NCBI GenBank assembly: GCA_029593505.1 | Contig: JAKTNI010000009.1 | Coordinates: 1-46,055, forward strand | DNA: 46,055 nucleotides | Direction: 5' to 3' | Origin: Streptococcus suis | Lineage (GTDB): Bacteria > Bacillota > Bacilli > Lactobacillales > Streptococcaceae | Shown: in pieces, positions 36,257 to 45,884 of the stretch | How the letters are laid out: every line of letters starts with the position of its first letter | Position numbering within the stretch: the first letter of the stretch is position 1 | Program-made: the position numbers and the translations under genes | The notes under the pieces: model-generated | Databases searched by the model: none | Told to the model about the DNA's origin: nothing | The model's input: only the letters and a program-made list of their open reading frames with translations

Positions 36257-37177
36257 TTATTGTAATTCATCAGATAAAATTTGTAGTATACGCTCCAAAT
36301 TTTCTAAATACGTTAAATTATTTTCTGGATCAGCTTCCAATGGATCCAGTTGTTTTAAATGAATTCCTGTAGAATTCACCAATGCTTTCGCTAACTTATC
36401 AGAGACACCCTTTTCTGTAAAAATCGTTTTAACACCATAGGTCTCAATAAACTCTTTCATTTCTGCTAATTTTCGCGGACTAGGTTCTTCTTCAGATACT
36501 CCAGCTATTCCTAATTGTTGCAAACCAAAGCGTTTTGCTGTATAGGAAAATGCTGTATGTTGTGTCACAAATGTTTTCACAGTACCCTTATCAAAGATAG
36601 ACTTGTACTTATCCGCCAATCTCTGAAAACTTTTATTTATTTTCGTAGCATTTTCTTGATAATAATCTGCATTACTAGGATCACTTTCAGCTAGTAATCG
36701 TCCAATTTCCAACGCTTCTTGACCAACTAAAACAGGATCCAACCAAGTATGAGGATCATATAAAGTCGCTTCATCAATATCTTGATTAAGCTCAACATCC
36801 TCCAGTCCAGCCACTTTTAATAGAGGAAGTTTCGTTGAAGCTTCCAAAATTTTAACAGATGAACCTTGTAAATTTGGTTCTAATCTACCAGCCCACGACT
36901 CTAATATTTTTGAATGGTATATAAAAACATCTGCATCATATATCGCTTTTATATCCGATGCTGATGGCTCATAAGAATGGATACCATTTCGCGATCCAAT
37001 CATTCGAATTTCATTTTTATCCCCCGATATTTCCTTAACCAGTGAATAAATTGGGTAAAATGATGTTACAATTCGAAGCTCTGTTTGTCCTTGAGTTTCT
37101 TTTGTCTTCTGATGACAAGCGGTCATAGTCATTCCCACTATCACCAGCAAAACAATACGTATGATTTTCGTTAACAT
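36257..37177 (-). CDS. adcAII: zinc-binding lipoprotein AdcAII/Lmb
   Basis: A 306-residue substrate-binding lipoprotein of the cluster 9 metal family. The signal peptide ends in the lipobox MTAC (Cys about residue 21). Candidate zinc ligands are His in RNGIHSYEPS, His in DPHTWLDP, His in TQHTAFSY and an acidic residue near the C-terminus. It lacks the His-rich loop of AdcA, as AdcAII/Lmb does. It delivers zinc to the AdcBC importer, and Lmb was first described as a laminin-binding adhesin. SD GGGAGG precedes the ATG. It forms an operon with pht. Confidence 0.93.
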   Translation of the reverse strand: MLTKIIRIVLLVIVGMTMTACHQKTKETQGQTELRIVTSFYPIYSLVKEISGDKNEIRMIGSRNGIHSYEPSASDIKAIYDADVFIYHSKILESWAGRLEPNLQGSSVKILEASTKLPLLKVAGLEDVELNQDIDEATLYDPHTWLDPVLVGQEALEIGRLLAESDPSNADYYQENATKINKSFQRLADKYKSIFDKGTVKTFVTQHTAFSYTAKRFGLQQLGIAGVSEEEPSPRKLAEMKEFIETYGVKTIFTEKGVSDKLAKALVNSTGIHLKQLDPLEADPENNLTYLENLERILQILSDELQ

Positions 37178-37194
37178 TTATTCCTCCCTTTTTA

Positions 37195-37235
37195 TTAACC
37201 AGTTAATTATACACCGAATATAATTAACTAGTCAA
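37195..37235 (-). promoter_or_regulatory. adcAII-pht promoter with two AdcR boxes
   Basis: TTAACCAGTTAA (37195-37206) is a perfect AdcR palindrome (TTAACNNGTTAA) and TTAACTAGTCAA (37224-37235) is a one-mismatch copy, 29 bp centre to centre. The -35 TTGACT lies in the distal box; the -10 TATAAT (37211-37206) borders the proximal box with an 18-nt spacer. Zinc-loaded AdcR would block this promoter. Confidence 0.88.
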
Positions 37236-37295
37236 GTACTTTTTTTAATTATCTTATCTTCAAGGTGATACACTGCTAAAAAATCTAAAATAAGC

Positions 37296-37326
37296 AAAAA
37301 AGAGCAAGTCTATCTCACTCTTTTTT
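37296..37326. terminator. terminator after recG
   Basis: AAAAAAGAG (37296-37304) and CTCTTTTTT (37318-37326) form a bidirectional stem 3 nt beyond the recG stop. Confidence 0.75.
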
Positions 37327-37329
37327 ATT

Positions 37330-39348
37330 CTAATCCAATTCTCCTCGCTCTTGCAGATGCGAATGTAAAATCGTCCACATTGGATTTTCTAGCCAGTTTT
37401 CTTCCGACACAATCTGAGTAGCCACTCGTCTTGCCTCCTCAAGTATACTATAATCCTCTATAATATTGGCTACTTGAAATTCTGGCAAGCCAGATTGACG
37501 TGTTCCAAAAATTTCACCAGAACCTCTCATTTTCAAGTCCGCTTCCGCCAAAACAAAACCATCTGTTGTTTCTGTCATAATTTTCATTCGTTCCTTACCA
37601 GAATCCGTCTTTGGATTGGCAACTAAAACTGCATAAGACTGCTTCTCTCCTCGACCAACCCGACCTCGTAATTGATGTAACTGGCTTAAACCGAAACGAT
37701 CTGCGTCCATAATAACCATAACAGTAGCATTCGGAACATTTACACCAACTTCAATGACCGTTGTTGATACCAATATATGTGATTTTCTCTCTTTGAAGGA
37801 TTGCATGATGGTGTCCTTTTCTTCGTTCTTCATCTTACCATGTAAAAGATCAACCACTACTGCTTCTCCAAAGTAAGTTTGTAAATCTGCTTGTAAATCT
37901 ACAGCATTTTTCAAATCTAATGCTTCAGACTCTTCAATCAACGGAGAAATAAAATATACTTGCGCTCCCTTAACAAGTTCTTTTTCCAGCCATTCTAAAA
38001 CAAGAGGCAACTGCTGATGTTTAATCCAGCGTGTAATAATCGGTTTTCTACCAGCTGGTAGTTGGTTGATGATAGAAACATCCATATCTCCAAAAGCAGT
38101 AATCGCCAAAGTTCTAGGAATTGGAGTAGCTGTCATCATCAATACATCAGGATTGCTCCCCTTCTCTCTAAACATACGACGTTGTTGAACACCAAACCTA
38201 TGCTGTTCATCTGTTACTACCAGCCCCAAATGATGATAGACAACTCCTTCTTGGATCAAAGCATGGGTACCAACAATGAGATCAACCTGACCACTAGCAA
38301 TCTTCTCTAAAGCCAACCGACGAGCTGCTACTTTCATGCCACCTGTCAATAAGCTAATAGACAAATTTGGAAATAAGCTACATAAACTCTCATAATGTTG
38401 CTCAGCTAAAATCTCTGTAGGAACCATAATCGCAGCCTGCATACCAGCCGTAACTGTTGCAACCATTGCCAATCCTGCCACAACCGTTTTCCCAGAACCA
38501 ACATCTCCCTGTAACAAGCGATTCATATGGATCGGCGCTTTCATATCTGCTAATATTTCTTCTAAAGCTCTCAACTGGGCATCTGTCAATACAAATGGTA
38601 ACTGCTTGATGTATTGCTGCACAGCTCTCTCGTCATAATCAATCTCCAAACCACTATTTACCTGACGATTTGTAGATTTTAGCAGTTGAAGTTGCATTTG
38701 GAAGTAAAATAACTCTTCAAATTTTATGCGCCGAAGAGCTTGTTTGTAGTCTGTTGCATCCACAGGAAAATGCATGGAATAGATGGCTTGCCTGCGCTCC
38801 ATCAATTTATACTTCTCCAACAAGACAAGAGGTACATTTTCCTGTACTAGCTCAAGATATCCTTTATCGATAGCAGCTTTTATAACTTTTACCAAACTAG
38901 ATTGAGAAATCCCTTGCGCTACATGATAGACAGGCTGTAATTCCTCTTTAAATTGTCCCAGAATTTTCATACCTGTCAAACTCGCTTTTGATCTATCCCA
39001 TTTCCCCCAGACAGCTACTTCCTGTCCAACTTCGATCTTGTCAGCCAAATAAGGTTGATTAAAAAAAGAAATTGCTACAATGACTTCTCCCTGTTTTATC
39101 GAAAAACGCAAGCGATTTCTCTTAAAACCATAATATTGAACATTTGCAGGAGATACAACTGTACCTACTACAACAGCTTTCTCACCATCTTGTAACTCTA
39201 AAACTGACTTACTCGCAAAATCTTCATATCGAAAAGGATAATACGTCAACACATTTTCTATCGTGTATAGACCCAACTTCTCAAATTTTTCAGCAGATTT
39301 GGCACCAATTCCGGGCAGTGCCAATAAACGATCGGATAATTTTTTCAT
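37330..39348 (-). CDS. recG: ATP-dependent DNA helicase RecG
   Basis: A 672-residue branch-migration helicase. It has an N-terminal wedge/OB domain (YPFRYEDF, EVAVWGKWDRSK), Walker A GDVGSGKTVVAG, a DEQH-type box (VVTDEQHRFG), ATPIPRTLA and QLRGRVGRGEKQS. It reverses stalled forks and processes R-loops. The SD is weak. The upstream DNA contains TTGACA and several AT-rich hexamers, but none at a convincing spacing. It ends at its own terminator before the adcAII promoter. Confidence 0.97.
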   Translation of the reverse strand: MKKLSDRLLALPGIGAKSAEKFEKLGLYTIENVLTYYPFRYEDFASKSVLELQDGEKAVVVGTVVSPANVQYYGFKRNRLRFSIKQGEVIVAISFFNQPYLADKIEVGQEVAVWGKWDRSKASLTGMKILGQFKEELQPVYHVAQGISQSSLVKVIKAAIDKGYLELVQENVPLVLLEKYKLMERRQAIYSMHFPVDATDYKQALRRIKFEELFYFQMQLQLLKSTNRQVNSGLEIDYDERAVQQYIKQLPFVLTDAQLRALEEILADMKAPIHMNRLLQGDVGSGKTVVAGLAMVATVTAGMQAAIMVPTEILAEQHYESLCSLFPNLSISLLTGGMKVAARRLALEKIASGQVDLIVGTHALIQEGVVYHHLGLVVTDEQHRFGVQQRRMFREKGSNPDVLMMTATPIPRTLAITAFGDMDVSIINQLPAGRKPIITRWIKHQQLPLVLEWLEKELVKGAQVYFISPLIEESEALDLKNAVDLQADLQTYFGEAVVVDLLHGKMKNEEKDTIMQSFKERKSHILVSTTVIEVGVNVPNATVMVIMDADRFGLSQLHQLRGRVGRGEKQSYAVLVANPKTDSGKERMKIMTETTDGFVLAEADLKMRGSGEIFGTRQSGLPEFQVANIIEDYSILEEARRVATQIVSEENWLENPMWTILHSHLQERGELD

Positions 39349-39448
39349 GATTCTATCTATACCAAACTAATGCGAAACATAATAAATACTAACTGCTTCG
39401 ATAACGTTCCAATTGTCAAAAGTAACAAAAATACCTAGCTATATGCTA

Positions 39449-40288
39449 TCAATTTGTTTTCCACGGATTATAAAATCGACCACCATTTATAAAAAATAAG
39501 CTAATTGTCACTAACGATAGCATAACGATCATCGCTAACACAGTATAGTCTATCTTTTTCAATGGTTGGTATGTATACCATGTTCTCTTTTTATTTTTTC
39601 CAAATCGGCGCAATTCCATAGCTGTTGAAATGGTATTGATTCGCTCAAGAGAACTAAAAATCAGTGGAACAACTAGCGAAAGATTTCCCTTAATACGCTC
39701 CAGTAATTTCCCTTTTTTAGATAATTCCAAACCTCGTGCTTCTTGAGACATCCGAATAGTGTAGAACTCTTCCTGAATATCTGGTATATACCGCATGGTT
39801 AAACTCACTGCATAGGCAACCTTATAAGAAACTCCAATCTGATTCAAACTAGATGCAAATTGACTTGGGTGAGTTGTCATTAAAAATACCAATGCTAAGG
39901 GGACGGTACAAAAATATTTCAATAGAAGATTGCAAAGATAGAAAGCTTGCTGACTGGTTACCGAATAATGTCCTAAACCTGATACCAAAACGGTTTCTGC
40001 TCCATACAACTCTGCTCCATAATTCGGAGCAAACAAATGGACCATAAAAGCGTTCATTAAAGCAAAGATTACGGTCAACCACAAGACAAATGATACTTGC
40101 TTGTATCGAATACCAGATAACCGAAACAATGCTAAGGAAAAAAGGGCTATAAAAGCAATCAATCGCGTATCATAAGTAATCATAGCTAAAATAGATACAA
40201 CCAGGAAAAATAGTAATTTGCTAGTAGCAGACAACTGATGGACAAAACCAGTTCCATGGTGGTATCCAATAAAGGTTTGTGAACTCAT
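39449..40288 (-). CDS. ECF transporter membrane subunit EcfT/CbiQ
   Basis: A 279-residue membrane protein with about six hydrophobic segments. The coupling-helix signature [10 protein letters not shown] lies near residue 180 and a second, variant AMELRRFG near residue 240. It forms the scaffold of an energy-coupling-factor importer. It overlaps the fused ATPase by 4 nt (ATGA). The orphan S component of the UPF0397 family encoded at 44218-44760 is the likely partner. Substrate unknown. No strong terminator is visible after it; only a TAGC/GCTA stem with TTTTT is seen. Confidence 0.88.
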   Translation of the reverse strand: MSSQTFIGYHHGTGFVHQLSATSKLLFFLVVSILAMITYDTRLIAFIALFSLALFRLSGIRYKQVSFVLWLTVIFALMNAFMVHLFAPNYGAELYGAETVLVSGLGHYSVTSQQAFYLCNLLLKYFCTVPLALVFLMTTHPSQFASSLNQIGVSYKVAYAVSLTMRYIPDIQEEFYTIRMSQEARGLELSKKGKLLERIKGNLSLVVPLIFSSLERINTISTAMELRRFGKNKKRTWYTYQPLKKIDYTVLAMIVMLSLVTISLFFINGGRFYNPWKTN

Positions 40289-41958
40289 TGCTTTCTCCTT
40301 TCTTCCTGCATATAAAAGCTTGTCAGTTGCTCAGGATTAACAGAAAGTCTAGCTGCTAAGTGGTAAATGGACGTCTCTTTCAAATGCGCTCGTTCAATAA
40401 CATCAGAATTGGATAAAATCTCTGCCGGAGGAGCATCTGCAATAATTTGACCATCTACCACAACTACTGCTCGATCTGAATAATCTAACATCAATTGCAT
40501 ATCATGGGTAATCATCACAATTGTATGACCTTTAGCATTGAGTTCGTCTAAAAATTCCATCATCTCGCGATAATGCCATTGATCTTGACCAGCCGTTGGC
40601 TCATCTAGAAGTAGAATTTCTGGATTTAAAACCAAAATGGAGGCAATCGTTACACGCTTACGTTGACCATATGAAAGAGCAGAAATTGGCCATTTTCGAA
40701 ACGGATATAGACCACAGACATCCAAAATCTTTAACACACGTTCTTCAACCTCTGTCTCAGCTACTCCCCTCATACGTAAACCAAGTGCCACTTCGTCAAA
40801 AATCATGGTTTGACTAATCATCTGATTCGGATTCTGCAAGACGTAACCAATATGTTCTGCTCGCTCCTTAACCGAATCTTTTTTTATCGAATTTCCCTGC
40901 CAGAGAATATCTCCTTCTGGTTGGATAAAACCACATAATGCCTTTGCTAAGGTCGATTTTCCTGCACCATTTTTGCCAACAATAGCTAGACGTTCTCCTC
41001 TATGAATCTTAAGGTGTAGGTCACGTAAAACGTTGCGCTGATCATAGGAAAAACGCAGTTGTTTTACTTCTAACAACACTTCTTTTTCAACTCTATCCAT
41101 TGCTAAATGGGGTAGATTCTCAGCAGATAAACCTGTGATATTAAGACTCCATACAGACGATAAGTGTTCTGCTTTTTCCACAGGATAACCTAAGGAACGA
41201 AGGACAGAAATATAAAGTGGCTCACGAATACCATTTTCTTTCAATAAAGATGTTTGTAACAATACATCTGGATGTCCATTAAATCGGATGCGTCCTTCAT
41301 TGACCAAAATAATTCGATCAACTTGACGATAGAGAACATCTTCTAAACGATGCTCAATAATAATAGTTGTTGTTCCTTCTTGCCTATGTAGTTGATCAAT
41401 CAGTTCAATCGTATCCTGACCAGATTTTGGATCAAGATTCGCTAAAGGTTCGTCGAATAACAAAATGGGACTTTCATCAATGAGAACTCCCGCAAGGCTC
41501 ACTCGCTGCTTTTGTCCACCAGATAAATCCTGTGGACGATGGGAAAGAAAATCACTTAATTCTAAGCGTTCCCCCCACTCTCTTACCTTCTGCTTCATTA
41601 CCTCTTGGCTCTCCATATCATTTTCCAAAGCAAAAGCCAAATCTTCTGCAACAGATAAACCAATAAACTGACCATCTGTATCTTGAAGAACCGTTGATAC
41701 CAGTAAGGATTTATCGTAAATAGAGTGTTCAAAAACATCCTGTCCATTTAAACATAAACTCCCCGTATGATTCCCCTTGTGAATAGTTGGAATAATACCA
41801 TTTAGACACTGACCTAAGGTTGATTTCCCAGAACCAGAAGGTCCAATAATTAACACTTTCTCGCCTTCATAAATGCTTAAACAAATATCCTTCAATGTTG
41901 GCTCTTGTTGGGTTAGATAAGTAAATGTAAAATCTTTAAATTCAATGATTTTTTTCAT
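40285..41958 (-). CDS. ECF transporter ATPase, two ABC domains fused
   Basis: A 557-residue protein with two ABC cassettes. The first has Walker [10 protein letters not shown], signature LSGGQKQR and Walker B LLFDEPLA. The second (from about residue 290) has [17 protein letters not shown] and LLLDEPTAG. This is the YkoD-type fusion of EcfA and EcfA'. I set the start at ATG 41958 ([12 protein letters not shown]); the open frame extends to 42006 through the promoter. A TATAAT ends 6 nt before the ATG, suggesting a leaderless mRNA. It overlaps ecfT by 4 nt. Confidence 0.9.
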   Translation of the reverse strand: MKKIIEFKDFTFTYLTQQEPTLKDICLSIYEGEKVLIIGPSGSGKSTLGQCLNGIIPTIHKGNHTGSLCLNGQDVFEHSIYDKSLLVSTVLQDTDGQFIGLSVAEDLAFALENDMESQEVMKQKVREWGERLELSDFLSHRPQDLSGGQKQRVSLAGVLIDESPILLFDEPLANLDPKSGQDTIELIDQLHRQEGTTTIIIEHRLEDVLYRQVDRIILVNEGRIRFNGHPDVLLQTSLLKENGIREPLYISVLRSLGYPVEKAEHLSSVWSLNITGLSAENLPHLAMDRVEKEVLLEVKQLRFSYDQRNVLRDLHLKIHRGERLAIVGKNGAGKSTLAKALCGFIQPEGDILWQGNSIKKDSVKERAEHIGYVLQNPNQMISQTMIFDEVALGLRMRGVAETEVEERVLKILDVCGLYPFRKWPISALSYGQRKRVTIASILVLNPEILLLDEPTAGQDQWHYREMMEFLDELNAKGHTIVMITHDMQLMLDYSDRAVVVVDGQIIADAPPAEILSNSDVIERAHLKETSIYHLAARLSVNPEQLTSFYMQEERRKQ

Positions 41959-41964
41959 GTTCCT

Positions 41965-41970
41965 ATTATA
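41965..41970 (-). promoter_or_regulatory. -10 box six nucleotides before the ecfA start
   Basis: Minus strand TATAAT, then AGGAAC, then ATG. A start 6-7 nt downstream would be the A of ATG. The -35 region is only a T-run, so strength is uncertain. Confidence 0.5.
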
Positions 41971-41983
41971 GCGTAAATGAAAG

Positions 41984-42018
41984 AGGAAAAAAAGCGAGGA
42001 AATCAAAATCCTCGCTTT
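41984..42018 (-). terminator. terminator before ecfA
   Basis: AAAGCGAGGA (42018-42009) pairs with TCCTCGCTTT (42000-41991), followed by T-rich sequence on the minus strand. It closes the unit ending at 42123. Confidence 0.85.
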
Positions 42019-42122
42019 TATTACATAGTACGAACATTATTGTCTGACCAATCAATGTTAAAAACACTATTCATTCCTATTTACTCTCAACTGAATGCAC
42101 GTAAGTGTCACCAACACATGTC

Positions 42123-42911
42123 TTATATATTTTTTCCTAATACTTCCAGTTGACTAAGAGCTGTATACGGTGCTGGTTCATTGCCTTTTACGAGATTTGT
42201 CAGCGTCAAACTCGTGATTTTTTGAGGCTCAAAACAAATTTCCTGAGGACGACCACTGCGCTCTAACTGTGCAGTAAGTTGCTCTCCATTAGAAAACTGA
42301 AGAGTTACCTCTTGCCACCATGAATCATGTGGAAAATCTGCACGAAGATAAAGGATTACCTTGTCCACTTCAACCTCACGACCAAACTCAATCGTAAGTT
42401 TTGCATCAGTTTTGGTAGCATTACTCCATGAAGTATACGGAAAAGAACCATGAGCTGATGTATCAAAGTAACCATCCACAACATTTCTAGGAGCAAAACG
42501 AATATTTCCAGCAGTGATAGTAGAGGTCACACAAGGAAATACTCCTTTTTGCTCTTCTTGTAAATATGGATTGGCAGCTAAATTACCATACTGGGTCAAT
42601 TCATAATCACGCGCCAAACGTACCCAAATAAAATGTTGACCACCTTGAAAAGCTTTGTCACTATTATACACTCGTGTTCGATCGCCAAAAGGAATCGTAA
42701 ACTCCAAACATCCACTCTCTAAGTAAAGCAAGGCAGGCTCAAAACTATCCTCTAAGCGAGCTTGTATAAATGTTTTAGGGGACGTTTCTACTACAATCTT
42801 ATCACCCTCATGGTACTCGCCCTTATAAGTCATTACGACCCACTCAAAGTCACTCTTAGCCAATTTGATATTACCATCTTTATCTAAGATTGATACAGAT
42901 ACTTTTGTCAT
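42123..42911 (-). CDS. unknown protein with a discoidin/carbohydrate-binding-like domain
   Basis: The 262-residue protein has no signal peptide or membrane helix. The N-terminal half (about 1-120) is a beta-rich domain with EGDKIVVETSP and HFIWVRLARDYELTQYGNLA. The C-terminal half (about 125-255) resembles an F5/8 type C (discoidin) fold, with NVVDGYFDTSAHGSFPYTSW, LTIEFGREVEVDKVILYLR and LTLTNLV. I do not know its function. A carbohydrate-binding label would be by fold only. ATG 42911 follows AGGAGG; the longer frame to 42947 is not used. Own extended -10 promoter and terminator, so it is a single-gene unit between trhO and ecfA. Confidence 0.7.
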   Translation of the reverse strand: MTKVSVSILDKDGNIKLAKSDFEWVVMTYKGEYHEGDKIVVETSPKTFIQARLEDSFEPALLYLESGCLEFTIPFGDRTRVYNSDKAFQGGQHFIWVRLARDYELTQYGNLAANPYLQEEQKGVFPCVTSTITAGNIRFAPRNVVDGYFDTSAHGSFPYTSWSNATKTDAKLTIEFGREVEVDKVILYLRADFPHDSWWQEVTLQFSNGEQLTAQLERSGRPQEICFEPQKITSLTLTNLVKGNEPAPYTALSQLEVLGKNI

Positions 42912-42945
42912 AATTCCTCCTGCATACATCAATTTATCTATTACC

Positions 42946-42954
42946 ATTATAGCA
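42946..42954 (-). promoter_or_regulatory. extended -10 promoter of the 42123-42911 gene
   Basis: Minus strand TGCTATAAT is a perfect TG-N-TATAAT, directly after the trhO terminator. No -35 match. Confidence 0.6.
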
Positions 42955-42991
42955 TAAAATAAAAATACCAGATCTAGTTGACCTAGTATTT
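42955..42991 (-). terminator. terminator after trhO
   Basis: AAATACTAGGTC (42991-42980) pairs with GATCTGGTATTT (42974-42963) over 12 bp with two wobble pairs, then TTTATTTTA. Confidence 0.75.
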
Positions 42992-43028
42992 CTGATTATA
43001 AATCATTACACAGAAGTGTTCGTACTGA

Positions 43029-44009
43029 TTAAGCCATAGCTGGTAATTCTTCGCCAATTGCTGCTAGACGTTGTACCCATTCTTCACGCGTTAAACCATT
43101 TTCAGTGATGTAGCGGTTGCGCTCATGTGCACGACATTCTGCTGAACATCCTCGAACATACTTATGTTCATTTTCTTCTGACATTAGTGTGCGACGGTTA
43201 CAGAATGGATTGCCACAGTTTACATAACGCTCGCATGGTGTTCCATCAAACCAGTCTTTTCCAACAACTACAGGGTCAACATGGTTCACATCTACGGCGA
43301 TTCTTTCGTCGAAAACATACATTTTTCCATCCCATAGCTCTCCACGAACTTCTGGATCTTTGCCATAAGTTGCAATACCACCATGTAACTGACCAACATC
43401 CTTGAAGCCTTCGCGAACCATCCAGCCAGAGAATTTCTCACAACGTACACCACCTGTACAGTAAACCACTACACGCTTGTCCATGAACTTTTCCTTGTTA
43501 TCACGAACCCATTGTGGTAATTCACGGAAATTACGAATATCTGGACGGACAGCCCCACGGAAATGACCTAAATCATACTCATAATCATTACGCGTATCTA
43601 AAACAACTGTATTTTCATCCAAAAGAGCTTCTTTAAACTCCTTTGGTGATAAATATTCGCCTGTTGTGACAAGTGGATCGATATCTGTATCAAAATCATT
43701 ATCTTCTAGTCCAAGATGAACAATTTCTTTTTTATAACGGACAAACATTTTCTTAAAGGCTTGCTCATTTTCTTCGTCAATTTTAAACCATAAATCGCTA
43801 AAAAGCGGATTTGCATGAACATAGTCCATGTATTTTTGTGTGGTTTCATAATCACCAGAGACTGTACCATTGATACCTTCATCAGCAATCAAAATACGAC
43901 CTTTCAAGCCGATAGACTTACAAAAAGCCAAATGTTCCGCAGCATATGCTTCTGCATTTTCAATTGGAACATACTTATAATATAGTAATACACGAATGTC
44001 TTTTGACAT
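43029..44009 (-). CDS. trhO: tRNA uridine-34 hydroxylase TrhO (rhodanese family)
   Basis: A 326-residue cytoplasmic protein. It has an N-terminal acylphosphatase-like UPF0176 domain ([30 protein letters not shown]) and a rhodanese domain ([16 protein letters not shown]) with the active Cys in [19 protein letters not shown]-terminal Cys-rich region ([22 protein letters not shown]) ends the protein. TrhO makes 5-hydroxyuridine at position 34 of tRNA, a step toward 5-methoxyuridine. SD GGAG precedes the ATG. It has its own promoter and terminator. Confidence 0.94.
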   Translation of the reverse strand: MSKDIRVLLYYKYVPIENAEAYAAEHLAFCKSIGLKGRILIADEGINGTVSGDYETTQKYMDYVHANPLFSDLWFKIDEENEQAFKKMFVRYKKEIVHLGLEDNDFDTDIDPLVTTGEYLSPKEFKEALLDENTVVLDTRNDYEYDLGHFRGAVRPDIRNFRELPQWVRDNKEKFMDKRVVVYCTGGVRCEKFSGWMVREGFKDVGQLHGGIATYGKDPEVRGELWDGKMYVFDERIAVDVNHVDPVVVGKDWFDGTPCERYVNCGNPFCNRRTLMSEENEHKYVRGCSAECRAHERNRYITENGLTREEWVQRLAAIGEELPAMA

Positions 44010-44079
44010 AATTTCTCCTTCTCAATCTTTGCAATAGATGATAAAAACTCTGTCAATTCTCATTAAAAGAGTCTATAAA

Positions 44080-44108
44080 ATTATATCGTTTACAATTTTA
44101 AAAAACAA
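44080..44108 (-). promoter_or_regulatory. trhO promoter
   Basis: TTGTTT (44108-44103), 17-nt spacer, TATAAT (44085-44080) on the minus strand. The leader is about 65 nt. Confidence 0.65.
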
Positions 44109-44146
44109 CAATCTGAACCGAAAATTTTATGATTCCTATGGCTAAA

Positions 44147-44181
44147 ATAGTGTCGTTCAAACAAATAAGACCAGACACTAT
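44147..44181. repeat. 8-bp inverted repeat upstream of trhO
   Basis: ATAGTGTC (44147-44154) and GACACTAT (44174-44181) flank 19 nt. It lies between the S-component terminator and the trhO promoter. It could extend termination or be an operator. Confidence 0.35.
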
Positions 44182-44187
44182 ATAGAA

Positions 44188-44210
44188 AACCTCAGAATTT
44201 TTCTGAGGTT
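44188..44210 (-). terminator. terminator after the ECF S component
   Basis: AACCTCAGAA-AAA-TTCTGAGGTT followed by TTC on the minus strand, 7 nt past the stop codon. The T-run is short. Confidence 0.7.
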
Positions 44211-44217
44211 CAAAATA

Positions 44218-44760
44218 TTATTCTTTAGATAGACTAGCAGTTTGTGTTTGAGATTTCGCATAAACTGCTAAAAGAATTGTTCCAGCAATCCCAACTGTAA
44301 GACTATTAACAATACCTGCGACAAGACCTTGGGTAAATACTTTGTTTGCTGCCTCACTATAAATAACAATATCAAGCACCGGGGCTATAATTCCCCAAGC
44401 AATGATAGTAGCTACTAGTTGAACAATGTTAAACAGAACGATATCTTTCAATTCGAAGATTCCTTCTTGAACACGTAGACGATTTCTAACAAAAGCGACT
44501 ATAAAACCAAAAACACCCGATGCCAAAATCCATGACCACCATGGACCATAACTAAGCGAATCCTTAACTGTATGGCCAATAAAACCAACCAAGAAGCCAA
44601 CTACCGGACCAAAAATAATGGATAAGAGAGCTTGAACAGCGTACTGTAGTTGAATAGATGTATTTGGAACAAAAGTAGGAATATTGATGGTTACACCAAT
44701 CACTACAAAAAGAGCAGCACCAACACCAGTTGCAACAACTGTTTGAATATTATTTTTCAT
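44218..44760 (-). CDS. ECF transporter S component, UPF0397 family
   Basis: A 180-residue membrane protein with about five or six hydrophobic helices. It has the N-terminal [16 protein letters not shown] motif expected to contact EcfT, and [27 protein letters not shown] typical of UPF0397. It would capture a small-molecule substrate that is not known. It starts 24 nt after the SAM hydrolase gene with SD AGGAG, in the same transcript, while the ATPase and EcfT subunits lie 2.3 kb away in another unit. Confidence 0.88.
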   Translation of the reverse strand: MKNNIQTVVATGVGAALFVVIGVTINIPTFVPNTSIQLQYAVQALLSIIFGPVVGFLVGFIGHTVKDSLSYGPWWSWILASGVFGFIVAFVRNRLRVQEGIFELKDIVLFNIVQLVATIIAWGIIAPVLDIVIYSEAANKVFTQGLVAGIVNSLTVGIAGTILLAVYAKSQTQTASLSKE

Positions 44761-44784
44761 ACTTATTTTCTCCTAAAAATCACT

Positions 44785-45633
44785 TCACTTCGTCATTCGT
44801 CTAATTTCGATATGCCAGTTTTGACCAACACCAACATTATACGCCTTAGCAAAAGAACCTTGATTGATCGCTAAACCAACACGATAGAGCGAGTTGATAT
44901 ATAACAATGGTTGACCGATTCGTACATCTGCAAATGATTTACCATAGGTTACTTGATTTTGGTAAACCAGCATATCATTATTATAAATCGTTACCTCAAA
45001 GCGATCCTCAAATTGTGGATCAAGTGTGCAAAATTCTTCTCTAGTAATAGAAGTCCACAATGAGCCAAAGCGAACATCTAAGATATCAATTGCTCCCTTA
45101 ACAAAATTTGAACCTAATTCTGTTGCAACTGTTGGAATCTCCACAATACGATCCACACTCAGTTCTGGACCAACCTCTTCAAAACTAATATGCCCTGAAG
45201 CCAACTTGGCGCCTGTATAAGCATATACATCTCTACCATGAAACGTATAGGAATGTTCCGTATCAGCCCTACGGTTTGCTACCTCAGAAATTTCCCGAAT
45301 CTCCTTAATCCCCACATGTTTTTTTATAAACGAAAGAGTGCCGTTATCTGGTGTAACGATATAATGATTTTGCTCAGTCAATGCTACAACACTTTTTCGC
45401 TTTGACCCAACACCAGGATCGACAACTGACACAAAGGTTGTCCCCTCTGGCCAGTATTCCACCGTTTGAAACAGACGATAAGAGCCTTCAAAAATATTAT
45501 AAGGTGTAATATCGTGTGTCAAGTGATGCACAACCAAGTCCCTTGACTCTTGGAGAGCGACACCAACCATAGCGGAAACCGCACCGTCTACCAAACCAAA
45601 GTCTGATTGCAAAACAAGTAAATTATTGGACAT
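44785..45633 (-). CDS. SAM hydroxide adenosyltransferase (SAM hydrolase, DUF62)
   Basis: A 282-residue enzyme of the DUF62 family. It has LQSDFGLVDGAVSAMVGV at the N-terminus, VVDPGVGSKRK, TPDNGTLS and YTFHGRDVYAYTGAKLA, and a C-terminal beta-barrel domain. Members split S-adenosylmethionine with water to adenosine and methionine, and are related to fluorinase/chlorinase. Its physiological reason is not established. SD GAGGAG precedes ATG. A good promoter lies upstream, and the gene is co-transcribed with the ECF S component. Confidence 0.9.
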   Translation of the reverse strand: MSNNLLVLQSDFGLVDGAVSAMVGVALQESRDLVVHHLTHDITPYNIFEGSYRLFQTVEYWPEGTTFVSVVDPGVGSKRKSVVALTEQNHYIVTPDNGTLSFIKKHVGIKEIREISEVANRRADTEHSYTFHGRDVYAYTGAKLASGHISFEEVGPELSVDRIVEIPTVATELGSNFVKGAIDILDVRFGSLWTSITREEFCTLDPQFEDRFEVTIYNNDMLVYQNQVTYGKSFADVRIGQPLLYINSLYRVGLAINQGSFAKAYNVGVGQNWHIEIRRMTK

Positions 45634-45661
45634 AGTTTCTCCTCACTATAAATATTGTTCT

Positions 45662-45690
45662 ATCATAACAGAAAATCACACTTCATTCAA
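45662..45690 (-). promoter_or_regulatory. promoter of the SAM hydrolase/ECF S operon
   Basis: TTGAAT (45690-45685), 17-nt spacer ending in TGT, TATGAT (45667-45662) on the minus strand. It has both -35 and extended -10 character and gives a leader of about 20 nt, too short for a riboswitch. Confidence 0.75.
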
Positions 45691-45884
45691 ATAGGTATTG
45701 GATAGCCTTTGTTATAGTTTTTCGTTATGACTCTTTAATCATAAAAGGACCATTCGTAGCCAAACTACATTATGTCAACCTATGTTATTTCTACATTTTT
45801 TGATCTCTTTATCTAAAAAGCTAAGTATAAGAAACATAAAGGATAACTAAAAAGGAATTAAATTGATATGTGCAGACAACAAGG
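45691..45884. other. non-coding gap upstream of the SAM hydrolase promoter
   Basis: No credible gene, tRNA or riboswitch-like fold was seen. An isolated minus-strand TTGACA (near 45775) lacks a -10 at proper spacing. Confidence 0.4.

Noticed and set aside
44010..44080. Attenuator in the trhO leader (ACTCT/AGAGT with a T-run)
   Set aside because: Only a 5-bp A/T-rich stem with a 16-nt loop; too weak to claim.
44072..44090. cre-like TGTAAACGATATAA at the trhO -10
   Set aside because: At least two mismatches to the cre consensus, in the conserved positions, and it is explained by the promoter.
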